NCBI RefSeq assembly: GCF_004011695.2
Contig: NC_082413.1
Span: 496,001 to 560,000 of the forward strand
DNA length: 64,000 nucleotides
Direction of reading: 5' to 3'
Source: Ascochyta rabiei
Taxonomy: Eukaryota > Ascomycota > Dothideomycetes > Pleosporales > Didymellaceae
The notes beneath the pieces are model-generated. The model saw only the letters and a program-made list of their open reading frames with translations. It made no database searches and was not told the origin of the DNA. The position numbers were made by a program, and so were the translations under genes. Positions 31,371 through 40,463 of the stretch are shown here, piece by piece. Numbering within the stretch: the first letter of the stretch is position 1; every line of letters begins with the position of its first letter.

Positions 31371-33325
31371 TCAATCGTCGAATCCCTTGAATTCATCTTC
31401 CTCCTCAGCAGCTTCTGTCTGCTTCACCTTCTCGCGCATCTGTGCAATCATCTTGTCTAGTTCCTCTTCTTTCTTCCGTTCTTCGTCAGTCAGCTTCGAT
31501 CTACGGTCGTGCTCACGCTTCGACAGCTTCTTCTCACGCCTGAGCTCTTTGGTGGCTTTGTGTTCTTTCTGCTGCGTCCAGGCATTTGCAATCTTGTTTT
31601 CCTTGACGAATTTCTTGCCTGTGCCACCTTGAGCTGTAGCCTCTGCGAGCTCAGTCTGACGCTGTTGCTCGCGCAACTTATCCTTGTACGCGAAAGCATC
31701 GAAGTCCATCGCAACACCGAGTGACTTATCGCCCTCCCACTTCTTCGTTTCAGGCATGCGGGGAAGTCGGAGCAGACCCCAGGCATTTCCAAGCTCAGTC
31801 CAATCCAGATCCTCGACACGAAAGATGGAGCTAGCGGTGTGCTTGCTGTACGCACGAACCCAGGACACAAACCCGCGTTGCGCCTTGTCGTAGATAGCAC
31901 GATCGGATTTGGCAACCTTCCTGATCGCATTGGTGGTTTGCTCGATGTCTTCTGGGGTGACGGCAATGCTTGGATTTATGAGTGGCATAACAGGAGTTTG
32001 CCGCACACGTAGAAACTCGACGTAGTCCTCCTCGAGGCCTGGTGTGAGGAAAGTGACAGCGAGACCCTTCCGCCCTGCGCGTCCGGCACGACCACAACGA
32101 TGAATAAAGGTCTTTGGATCACTTGGAGGATCGAGCTGCAAGACAAGATCTACGGAAGGAATGTCCAACCCGCGAGCGGCGACATCGGTAGTTAGTAAGA
32201 TCGAAGGTGTGACGCTGTCGACAAACTTGGTGAAGTTCTTTCGACGGACCTTGTCAGGGTGTTTCCCGTGGAGTGGAACGATGGTGTGGCCCTTGAGTAC
32301 TTCTGGAAGTACATGCTGGAAGTAGTCGACAGCAAAACATGTGGCCAAGTAGAATATGGTCTTCTGCGGCTGTGGCTGCACCAAGGCAAGAATCTGCTTG
32401 ATAGCGGGGAGCTTGTGCGAAGGTGGTGTTACAAGGTAGGACATTTGTAAGCTGGCAGGTGTCCGTTTATCCTCAATCTGACCATTCTCGGCTGCCCTCG
32501 CTTTGACTTTGACAGCAATCCGGACCGGGTTGCGTAGGCCTACACGGATAAGTTGGTCGACGGCTTCACTGACACTGGCACTGAATAGTCCTGTTCGCCG
32601 TTGCTTAGGAAGTCGTGACAGGATCTTCTGTAAATCGTCCTTGAAACCAAGATCTAGAAGGCGATCAGCCTCGTCAAGGACGAGGGCGTCAAATGACGAT
32701 GAACAATGAACATGTCGAGAAGAGAGCAGCTCGAGTAATCTTCCAGGTGTGCCAATGAGGACGTTGGTCTGCTTCTTCAAGAATGCGCTGAGGTCTTGAG
32801 CAGGTGTGACTGAACCACCAAGAAGTAGCTGAGGCACGACTTTGAGGGTCCCAGCAGGGAACGTTGGTTTTGGCGGGGCATCTGCGTCTTCCATGTCGCT
32901 GTCCTCGTCCTCTGGTTCGAGTGCTGCAGCTGACGGAGCATGGAACTTGAGAACCGAGCATAAGACAGTGTGGATCTGGGTTGCTAGTTCCCGTGTTGGC
33001 GAAATGATGATAGCACCCACGTGATGCTTCTTGATTGGCACATCGAGTCGAAGTAGGCGCTCAATAATGGGTATTAGAAAGCTTTCTTCAAGTCAGCGTA
33101 CCATTGCCATGGAGATAAAGGGGACATGGCATACGCAAGAGTTTTTCCACTTCCTGTAACAGCTTCGACGACAACATCGGAGTTCTTCATGAACATGGGA
33201 ATGGCGGCGTGCTGCACCGGTGTGGTCTTTACGAAGCCCATGGCGTCCACAGCCTCGAGAATCCATTCAGAGAGCGCAGGCGTCAAGGCTCCAAACGAGC
33301 GATCCACTTTGGGTTGGGGCGCCAT
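31371..33325 (-). CDS. SPB4: ATP-dependent rRNA helicase SPB4 (DEAD box)
   Basis: Nucleolar DEAD-box helicase for maturation of the 60S ribosomal subunit and 25S/28S rRNA. Two exons: 33325-33135 and 33081-31371, with a 53-bp intron (gtatgc...gaaag) lying within motif I/Ia so that GSGKTLA joins [10 protein letters not shown]. Product 633 aa. Motifs: Q motif [18 protein letters not shown], Ia [10 protein letters not shown], Ib [21 protein letters not shown] (SAT in many), IV-V IFYLAT and [25 protein letters not shown]. The C-terminal extension with [31 protein letters not shown] and a Lys/Glu-rich coiled tail is specific for SPB4/DDX55. The chosen ATG gives [25 protein letters not shown], the normal family beginning. 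Divergent from DGK1. Confidence 0.95.
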
Positions 33326-34092
33326 CTCCAAATTGCGTGAGGCGCGAAGTGTGGTGGTTGCGCTGGCGCAAAATGCAAGGTAAACTTTTACTCAGCCCGG
33401 ACAGAAAAGTTGAGCTGTACCGGTAGCGCCGTGGCGGTGCGAGCGCCGCCACACGTCGATCATTGGGGAAGGTGCAACCGGCCTTCACGTGCGCAGCCGT
33501 CATCAGACCGTCTGCAATGATGTCGAGACGTGTTGAAGCCCTTGGAGGATTTCTTGGAGAAGGCTTCCAACATCCTGCGTACGAAGGGAATGCTGTGAGC
33601 CGCTGTAGGGGGGAACACTTGGTTGTCATGAGCAGAGTATCTTTAATTACATGCAAGCTGATATCATCGGCGGCACTGATCCGCGCAGGCGCAGGCGCAG
33701 GCGCAGGCGCATACACGCGACAAGATTGCGGCAGCCCTGCTGAATTTCCAGGCGTGGTAGCAAGACCACCTAGGCGTCACCGGTGTCGCAACGTCTCTTC
33801 CTATTTCACCACGACTGCAAGCTGGCTACTTTCGCCCACATAAATTGTGGCATCTCCTGCTCTCTCAGACGATGCGCGCAGTCCGGACGAATTCACGTCC
33901 ACCTTGGCCTTGCTGATTACGTCTGACGCCAATGTCGAAGCCACGACACCCACAGTCTTAATAGACGCTCACCCTGGTCGAAATCCACTACTCGTTCAAG
34001 TAGCTGCCTTTTGTGCGAGGGCCCGCTCCAGCGTATCCGGCCTCGTCCGCACGCCTCCGCTCCCATATTTCACCACCTGCTGGCATTCGGTC
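33326..34092. other. divergent promoter SPB4 / DGK1, with a gcaggc repeat
   Basis: 767 bp between divergent genes. A hexanucleotide run of about four gcaggc units lies at 33683-33711. An open frame continues upstream of the DGK1 ATG but has no ATG of its own that fits better. Confidence 0.5.
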
Positions 34093-35301
34093 ATGGCCTC
34101 GTCCAAGCAGTATCAGATACCGCACACCCCGCGCGTCATCTCGCCTTCGCCCACTCCTTCTGAGGCAGGCAGTGGAAAAGATGGCTACTTCGGTCCTGTG
34201 ACGCGTGCTTCGGCGCGCAAAAGCAGAGTACAATCTCCCCAGCCTATAGAAGAGGATTCGTCAGGCTCAGATCCTGAGAAGCGCGCGCGAACGAGAAGCC
34301 GCGATCCCACACTCGAGGGAGGAATAGGGCGCAGGAAAGTCAGCGGGTTGACGTACCGAAGGCAGCAGAACGGCGGGTTGAAGAAAGACGTCACCTTGCC
34401 GAGTGGAACGAACAACGGACATTTGTCACCAGCAGCTGCAAACAAAAATTACTGGAGGGAAATGAGCCGCAGTCCAAGTCCACTCGGATTGATACCCATC
34501 CACCAGGAATGGCGGTCTTTCGTACGTCACCATGTCATGCTGTAGCCCCAGCCCGTTTGCTGACATTGCTAGATCCACCGCCATGAAATCCCCCGCAAGA
34601 TCCTCCACGTCTCCATCGGCTTTGTATCCATCTTCCTCTACTGCACCGGCCGTCAGCTGTCGCAGATCCACCCCGTCTTGCTCGCCATGCTGATCCCCGT
34701 CGCCGTCACCGACGTAATCCGACACCGCTACTGGCAGGTCAACCGCTTTTATATCCGCTGTCTCGGCGCGCTGATGCGTGAATCCGAAGTGGATGGTTAC
34801 AACGGTGTCATCTCATACCTCCTTGGCGCATGGATTGTTATGCGCTTCTGTCCCAAGGATGTCGGGGTAATGAGCATCTTGTTGCTCAGCTGGTGCGACA
34901 CTGCAGCATCGACGTTTGGTCGTCTCTGGGGACATTTGACGCCCAAGGTCAGAAAGGGCAAGAGCCTTGCTGGTACAATCGCGGCATGTGTGACCGGAAT
35001 CATCACGGCTGTCCTGTGGTGGGGCTGGCTGGGACCCTTATATTCAGAGCTCAACCACGGCGACAACGCCTTTGCTTTCCAAGGCGCTCTTATCTTGCCA
35101 GCCCGAGTGCAGCAATCACTCGGCCTGTCTGCTGCACAGAGCTCCATTACGGGGTATACCGCGCTTGGTGTCATGTCGTTGGTGACAGGCATCATCGCAA
35201 GCGGCAGCGAGGCGCTTGACCTGTTCGGTTGGGACGACAACCTGACGATTCCAGTCCTTTGCGGCGCAGGACTGTGGGCCTTCCTCAGCGTCTTCGGCTG
35301 A
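34093..35301 (+). CDS. DGK1: CTP-dependent diacylglycerol kinase (DGK1 family)
   Basis: Yeast Dgk1 uses CTP to phosphorylate diacylglycerol to phosphatidate at the ER and nuclear envelope, opposing the lipin Pah1. Two exons: 34093-34521 and 34573-35301, with a 51-bp intron (gtacgt...gctag); the junction restores IHQEWRSFIHRHEIPRKILHVSIGF, the conserved entry to the catalytic part. Product 385 aa. Residues 1-125 are a basic Ser/Pro-rich cytosolic head; the rest is hydrophobic with several membrane segments: the first after the junction, LLAMLIPVAVTDVIRH, GVMSILLLSWCDTAASTFGRLWG, SLAGTIAACVTGIITAVLWWGWLG, and TGYTALGVMSLVTGIIASGSEALDLFGWDDNLTIPVLCGAGLW, which holds the SE-D--DN signature of CTP transferases. 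The head is longer than in yeast (290 aa total). Start chosen at MASSKQYQ because no better ATG precedes it. Confidence 0.9.
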
Positions 35302-35689
35302 AACGCCAAACCATGTTCCTTGCCAATCTCTCTAATGTCTACTTGCTTTGTCCTCTTTCTTGCGTACGCAAATGAATACCCTAGAACATGGCGGCTTAGC
35401 ATCGCTGCTTCTCCATGATGACGGCGTTTTCGGTTCTAGGGGTTTTGGATGTACAATACACCATATGGCGGGTCAGCTTCAGACCGAACATTCTCTCGGC
35501 ACTTTCCATCATCTCCGCTTTCACAAATAGAAGCAAAACAAGCGTACCCTGAGCTGTTCTGCACACGTTCAGATTTCTACCTGCACCCAAGGCACAGCAA
35601 TGAATTGGTCCCAGCGTCCGCGCTAGTTGCAGGTTGATCTCCTAACGACCTTTGGATGTCTCAATACTTGTGCATAACTCGAAGTGCTT
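35302..35689. other. intergenic, DGK1 3' flank
   Basis: Nothing recognised; short open frames only. Confidence 0.5.
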
Positions 35690-36272
35690 GATTTCACGAC
35701 CACAGTTCTGTGAACCAGTTCCTCTTTTCCCTCGAACCCCAAGGATTTCCTTCCACAACAATTGGTGGATCATTTCAACAGCTATTTCACAATCGAAGAA
35801 CTCAAGCAAATGCTCACCCTGAACAAAGCCTTCAATTCCGCAGCTGAGCGATTGTCTTGATTGGTTCAACAAAGCGTGATCCTTTCAGCGCTGCATTATG
35901 CACATTCTCCCACAACTTGCGCACACTGGAACTACGAGGTATAGTCGACATTGGAATTTTTCAACGCAACGAGAACGAAAATGTGTTGTGGCCCAACCTA
36001 GAATCGCTTGTAGTCATGTCTGGCCCGTCAAGGTGGTGACGCAACATACTACACCCTACCCCGTTACGAAAGATCATTACCCGCCCCTTGGCCCTGATAC
36101 GAATGATGTCGTCCATGATGAGTTTCTCAAAGCCCACAGCCACCCAACCGACGACATTTTCGGTGGTTACGGTTTTAGAATCGTCCCTCATGAGAGTGTA
36201 TTAGATGCTAAACTCTGTACAATTCCGAATCCAGAACAGGCCCGCCAGACGCGCGGTGAAGCCTCGCAATAA
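35690..36272 (+). pseudogene. possible F-box/LRR-like gene relic
   Basis: Fragments in different plus-strand frames resemble the C-terminal half of fungal F-box proteins: FSHNLRTLELRGIVDIGIF...WPNLESLVVMSG, followed in another frame by YPPLGPDTNDVVHDEF and then FRIVPHESVLDAKL. Stops and frame changes separate them, no F-box is visible, and no ATG-initiated frame covers them. The resemblance rests on the pattern of a leucine-rich repeat line followed by an acidic YPPL-type block and is weak. It could instead be random GC-neutral sequence. Confidence 0.35.
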
Positions 36273-37028
36273 GCCTTAGCGGCTTCGTAGTACATGGCAA
36301 ATTGGACCTTGGAAGACGTCTGGAAGCCATACGCCAACAACAGGTCCACGCTGGCAAAGAAGACGACAGATGGTGTAGGAAAGTGTGGGTCGAGGAGACG
36401 CAGGACAAGAAGTGCAGTGCAGCTGAGAAGGCCTAAGCAAGAAAGGTAGATGCGGCAATGAGTGCACAAGATGCTGGAATTACAAACCATGGTAACTAAA
36501 ATAGAGACGCAATGTACAGAAGGCCAATGTAAATGAAGTTGTGGCAAGAGTTCTTCTAGACTTGAGCAGGAGATGTGACGGGACAAATAGGAGATGCGAG
36601 GACGCGGGGGAGTCGATGGGAGGGAAAGAAGTCTAATTTAAGACAGGAAATGGTGTTGGATTGAGCGGCTGTGTTCTTGGAGGGCTCACGACGGCGGTAA
36701 CGTTTGGTTATCGTTCAACGGTGGGTACAAAATTAGGTGGAGCACAACTATAGGGTGGCCCCCAAGTGTCAGCCCGTCTACTGCGCCACTATGCGCCCTG
36801 ACAAGGCAGGAGCGTTCTACATTTAACCCTGAAGAATTTGGAGGCGACCAATGCTTGATCATGGATTGGCAAGGTTGGAGTCTCATGCCTCGTATATCCA
36901 ATGCGCTCACCGTGAATCACTTTGGTCCGCGGCCACGCCTCGTCACATCTGTCTGCAGTCTGCGTCCCCTGTCTCCTCAGCTCAACTCAGTAGAACCAGC
37001 TTTCTCGTCGACGGCCGCTTGAACCACA
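36273..37028. other. intergenic upstream of the small membrane protein gene
   Basis: The minus strand has an open frame at 36188-36586 rich in Leu/Cys/Ser, without any recognisable family. No convincing gene. Confidence 0.5.
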
Positions 37029-37517
37029 ATGGCGCTTGAGCACGTCCAAGACCCCAAACCCGCAGATGGCGCAAAGCCACTGTCGCGCAACCCAGCCACT
37101 GCAGTGCCCTCGCAACGAAGACACAAAGCGCCCACAGTGGAACGGGACCGTCCCATCACCAAGATGGAGGCTGGGCAACCACCCACCACGGCCCGCTCGT
37201 CTCGGAACAACTCCTCTGGCCTCTCACCCGCGACTCCGTTATTGTCCAGCGTGCCTACGCCACCATCGCTCCACGCTGCGAGCGTCTTCTCTCTGGTCTC
37301 GATATGCGCTCTTAGCGCAACGTGGGCTCTTGTCTCGATGTTCTGGGACTTTCATGGCCTTTTCGAAACCCACAAGGCTGGTCTTTTCATGTGTGCCGGA
37401 GTGGCAGTACCCGTGCTCGTTCTCTTCATGTTGGTCCGCGTGATGTACGACCAGTTGTTCGGAGTGCTTGCGCGGGAACTGGAAGGGTTTCAAGCCGGTG
37501 CGTGGATGATGTGTTAG
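37029..37517 (+). CDS. small two-span membrane protein, uncharacterised
   Basis: Single-exon open frame of 162 aa with an ATG in reasonable context (cacaatgg). Residues 1-75 are basic and Ser/Pro/Thr-rich, predicted disordered. Two hydrophobic segments follow: about 85-107 (VFSLVSICALSATWALVSMFW) and about 118-138 (GLFMCAGVAVPVLVLFMLVRVMY), then a short tail. I do not recognise a named family. The arrangement (long soluble head, two helices, short loop FHGLFETHKA) is common for small ER or mitochondrial membrane proteins of filamentous fungi. Codon usage looks like the neighbouring genes, which supports it being real. Confidence 0.6.
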   Translation: MALEHVQDPKPADGAKPLSRNPATAVPSQRRHKAPTVERDRPITKMEAGQPPTTARSSRNNSSGLSPATPLLSSVPTPPSLHAASVFSLVSICALSATWALVSMFWDFHGLFETHKAGLFMCAGVAVPVLVLFMLVRVMYDQLFGVLARELEGFQAGAWMMC

Positions 37518-37918
37518 TCTTTGCATTTGGATATTCCAGGAAGTGGTTTGGTCGGTTCGAAAGGAAAGAGTGGGCCTTGTCATGCGATTTGAACGCTCAA
37601 CGACGCAGGAAGCCATTGGTTGTCTGATAGCCGTTTTACCCTCGTGGATGGAAGAGTGATTTACCTCGTGAGCGCAACGGTGTATTCATTGCCATCATCT
37701 ACCAAGCCACTCGATGGTCATTTTGTTCACCTCCAGCAGGACACAACGTAGAAGGATATCGTAGATGCATTGTACGCTAATCAAACCACGCCTGAAGTCC
37801 TGCGATGCACGCCTAAAACGATCAAATTGACCGGAAATGCCGCAAGTATCCGTGTCCCTGCTCGGCAGCTCCAGTCTTCTTGTCACAGCCCTCTGAAGAT
37901 GCCTCAAAGACAGCCAGT
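37518..37918. other. intergenic between convergent membrane-protein and UBC7 genes
   Basis: About 400 bp of 3' flanks. Nothing else seen. Confidence 0.5.
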
Positions 37919-38536
37919 CTACTCAAACTCCAAGCTATCTCGTACACACTTCCTCACGCGCTTCTTGAACTCGGGTGTGTTTTCTCGCCACAGCGCAGCA
38001 GCTTCTACGTTGGCAGGTGACTCGTCGTTCGGGCTCGAGAGCATCGATATGACAGAGAGGAGGATCGTCTCGGGGGTCTGGACCGGGGACCAGCGCTCGG
38101 CTGCTGATTCGTAGCCGTACTTGTCTTCCTCGGGTGGGTGAAGGATAGAGATGCAAACTTCGCCGTTCTGGTAGACTGGTGGTGGGTCAGATGGGAGGGC
38201 TCGGAATGTTTGGCGTAGGAAGAACTTGCTGTTGGGGTGGAAGATGGGGGTCTCAAAGCGCATCTTGGGCGGTAGAAGCGGGTATTCTGAGGGGAAGTTG
38301 AGCCGTGCGCGGAAGAAGCCACCTGGGACCTGTCAGTCAAATTCGGCCTCTGGTGTTTCGTGAAGTTTCGTGCCTCCATAGAACTTTGTGTCGTCGTCAA
38401 TCATCAGCATCACTTCCCACTCGAAGACGTTGCTGTCCACCAGCCCACAGCTGATTCCTGATATGCTCTTGTCGTTCTGCATCTGCTTCAACTGGCGCGA
38501 GAGGAGCCCTGCGGCGGCTGACGATGATGATGCCAT
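37919..38536 (-). CDS. UBC7: ubiquitin-conjugating enzyme E2 (UBC7/UBE2G type)
   Basis: E2 of ER-associated degradation. Three exons: 38536-38374, 38322-38230 and 38175-37919, product 170 aa, the normal Ubc7 size. Neither intron can start with GT: intron 1 (38373-38323, 51 bp) starts gcacga and has ctgac before cccag; intron 2 (38229-38176, 54 bp) starts gcaagt and has ctgac before accag. Splicing gives DDDTKFYGGGFFRARLNFP and [27 protein letters not shown]. The catalytic Cys is in GEVCISILH, followed by the acidic loop typical of Ubc7 (HPPEEDKYGYESAAERWSPVQ) and SMLSSPNDESPANVEAA. Intron 1 must be removed because it holds an in-frame TGA; intron 2 is in frame, and without splicing the protein would carry 18 extra residues before the active site. 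Start ATG is at MASSSSAAAG. Confidence 0.92.
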
Positions 38537-40463
38537 GTCCAAGTGGTGTGTGGTGTGGTGTGTGGTGTGTGGTGTGTGCTGTATGCTGTGTGCTGTGTGC
38601 TGTGTGCTGTGTGCTGTGTTGGTCGCGTGCTGGTGTATCAGCGAAGCTTGTGTGAAGCTGAGCTCAGAACAACGCGGGGCTGTTCAAAGGCGAGCGCAGA
38701 GTGGGGCCAAAGATGTAAAAGGCAGTCGCAGAGCCTCGTAAGAGAAGGATGTGTGCTTGGATGCACGTGAGCGCTCTGCATGCGCGGGCGCAGAGTATAT
38801 AAGGAGCCGGCGGTCCAGGCGCGTTGCGGTGTATACGTCAAAGGTCGACCGAGGCAATTGCGGGGCAGTCCTGGCAATGGCGGGCGTTGGGCAGGGGTAT
38901 GAATGGCTGAGGGGCCACTCTCCACTGGATCAAGGTGACAGCGGCCGAAAGTGTGCAGCTTCGCAGAGAGCTTTGGGCGGCGTGGGCATAAAAATGTGTG
39001 AAGAAGCAAGCATCCGAGGTCGTGAGCACCTTCCCGCCGACACGCTCAATGGTGGCGTCAGAAGCCAAGAGCTAGCAGGGGTTGTTTCCAGCGGCCGACT
39101 TCCTCTTTCTCTCACTTCCGCATCTCCACCGTCTCAGAGCCATCTTGACGCGTCACGCGACTGGGCATCCTGGTGTTGAGTCTGTAGGGCTGCGCTGAAA
39201 CGGAGAAGAACGAGTGCTGACCAAGGATCAAACGGCGACAGCGGCAACGCTCGACGTCCCTTTTCGCGTTGGCCGCATCATGCCCAATTCAAAGCAAACT
39301 CCATGTTGTCATGTGGCGGAGTGGGACACGATCAGAGTGCTTCTCAGACAACAATTGTCGGCCGCCGACCGAGCCAAACGTCTCAGCGCACGCCCAGCCA
39401 GGGTCCTGGGCCCCTCGTGCCTTGACGGTCGCCCTGGCCGCCCGCATGACCAAATCGATATCAAGAAGTCCCATCACGCACAAAGCCTGTCTTGCGGCAA
39501 CACTTTCGAGTGAAATCCATCCTTATCGACTGCTCACCTCCAATACGCCTCACGACGCTTTCCAACCTTACGTTACAGATGGCTGGCTATTCAACAACCC
39601 TGGCGCTGACTGTGATGGACTTGTCGTAACATGACCAGGGATGCCTTGACATGTGGTTTATTTGCGATGCGACACGGCAGCGCGACTACGGCTGCAAGCT
39701 GCATGTCAAACGGCACGTTGTGCTTCGTGACACAACATGCAGTGCTGGGCCTGGAAGCCGGGACATCCAGCACCTGTCACAAAGTCTTGTTACGACGATG
39801 AGTGCATACGGACCAAGGTGTGAGCGTGCGGCTCACTCACGGAACCATGTATTGCAGGCGTTGTGATTGGTTGACTATAGCACCCATGCAACCTCGAAAG
39901 AGACAGCAGTTGCCCCGTTGACTGTGCTAAAACCCGACATGGCTGTTTCCAACCCGATCTTTCCCTCTTGAGCATTCAGGCGTCGGTCTTTGCGACCAGC
40001 TCGCTCAGAGTGCTGTAAGGTTGCGCAAATATTGCCATGTCACGGGTAGTCCAGCGCCCAGAAAAGATTGCTATCACCGCAAACCAGCACCGGAGTGGAT
40101 AGCGCGCTGAGGGGGCCAAGTCAGTATGAGTGTGGAGGCTGTGCAGAAGTGGATTGGGGCGTTGGGTAAGGTGGGGGGAAGTAGGGGCGGCGGATGCGCT
40201 AGGAGAGGAGGGTTGTGGTGAGACGAGGGTGATGTGGGAACCTGTTTGCTGGAAGGCTGGGTCCTGCTCTCCAAGGTGGTAGCAAGGTGGAAGAGAGATT
40301 GGAATGCAAGGTAACGCCACGTGTAGCCACGGTTGGTAGGCCTGGCCTGATATATACCCCGCACGATGCGACTTTCCGCCATGTACGCCACTGAGATGAG
40401 AAAGAAAGGAAATATACAGGATAGGATCGAACGGTAGAAGCAAACAGATTGCATCGGCGCTCC
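38537..40463. other. long intergenic: UBC7 promoter to 3' end of glycosyltransferase-like gene
   Basis: About 1.9 kb with a 7-bp tandem repeat next to UBC7 (separate entry). Open frames such as 38751-39179 plus and 39269-39634 plus have no recognisable content. No RNA gene or other repeat was seen. Confidence 0.5.
38544..38620. repeat. 7-bp tandem repeat (tgtgtgg / tgtgtgc) upstream of UBC7
   Basis: Starts 8 bp upstream of the UBC7 start codon. The part nearer the gene is a tgtgtgg-type run, then about six units of tgtgtgc follow. On the transcript strand it is a cacacag-rich leader or core promoter. Confidence 0.9.

Noticed and set aside
36188..36586. 132-codon minus-strand frame with hydrophobic stretches
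   Set aside because: No start context, no family, overlaps the relic region, Cys/Leu/Ser bias of chance frames.
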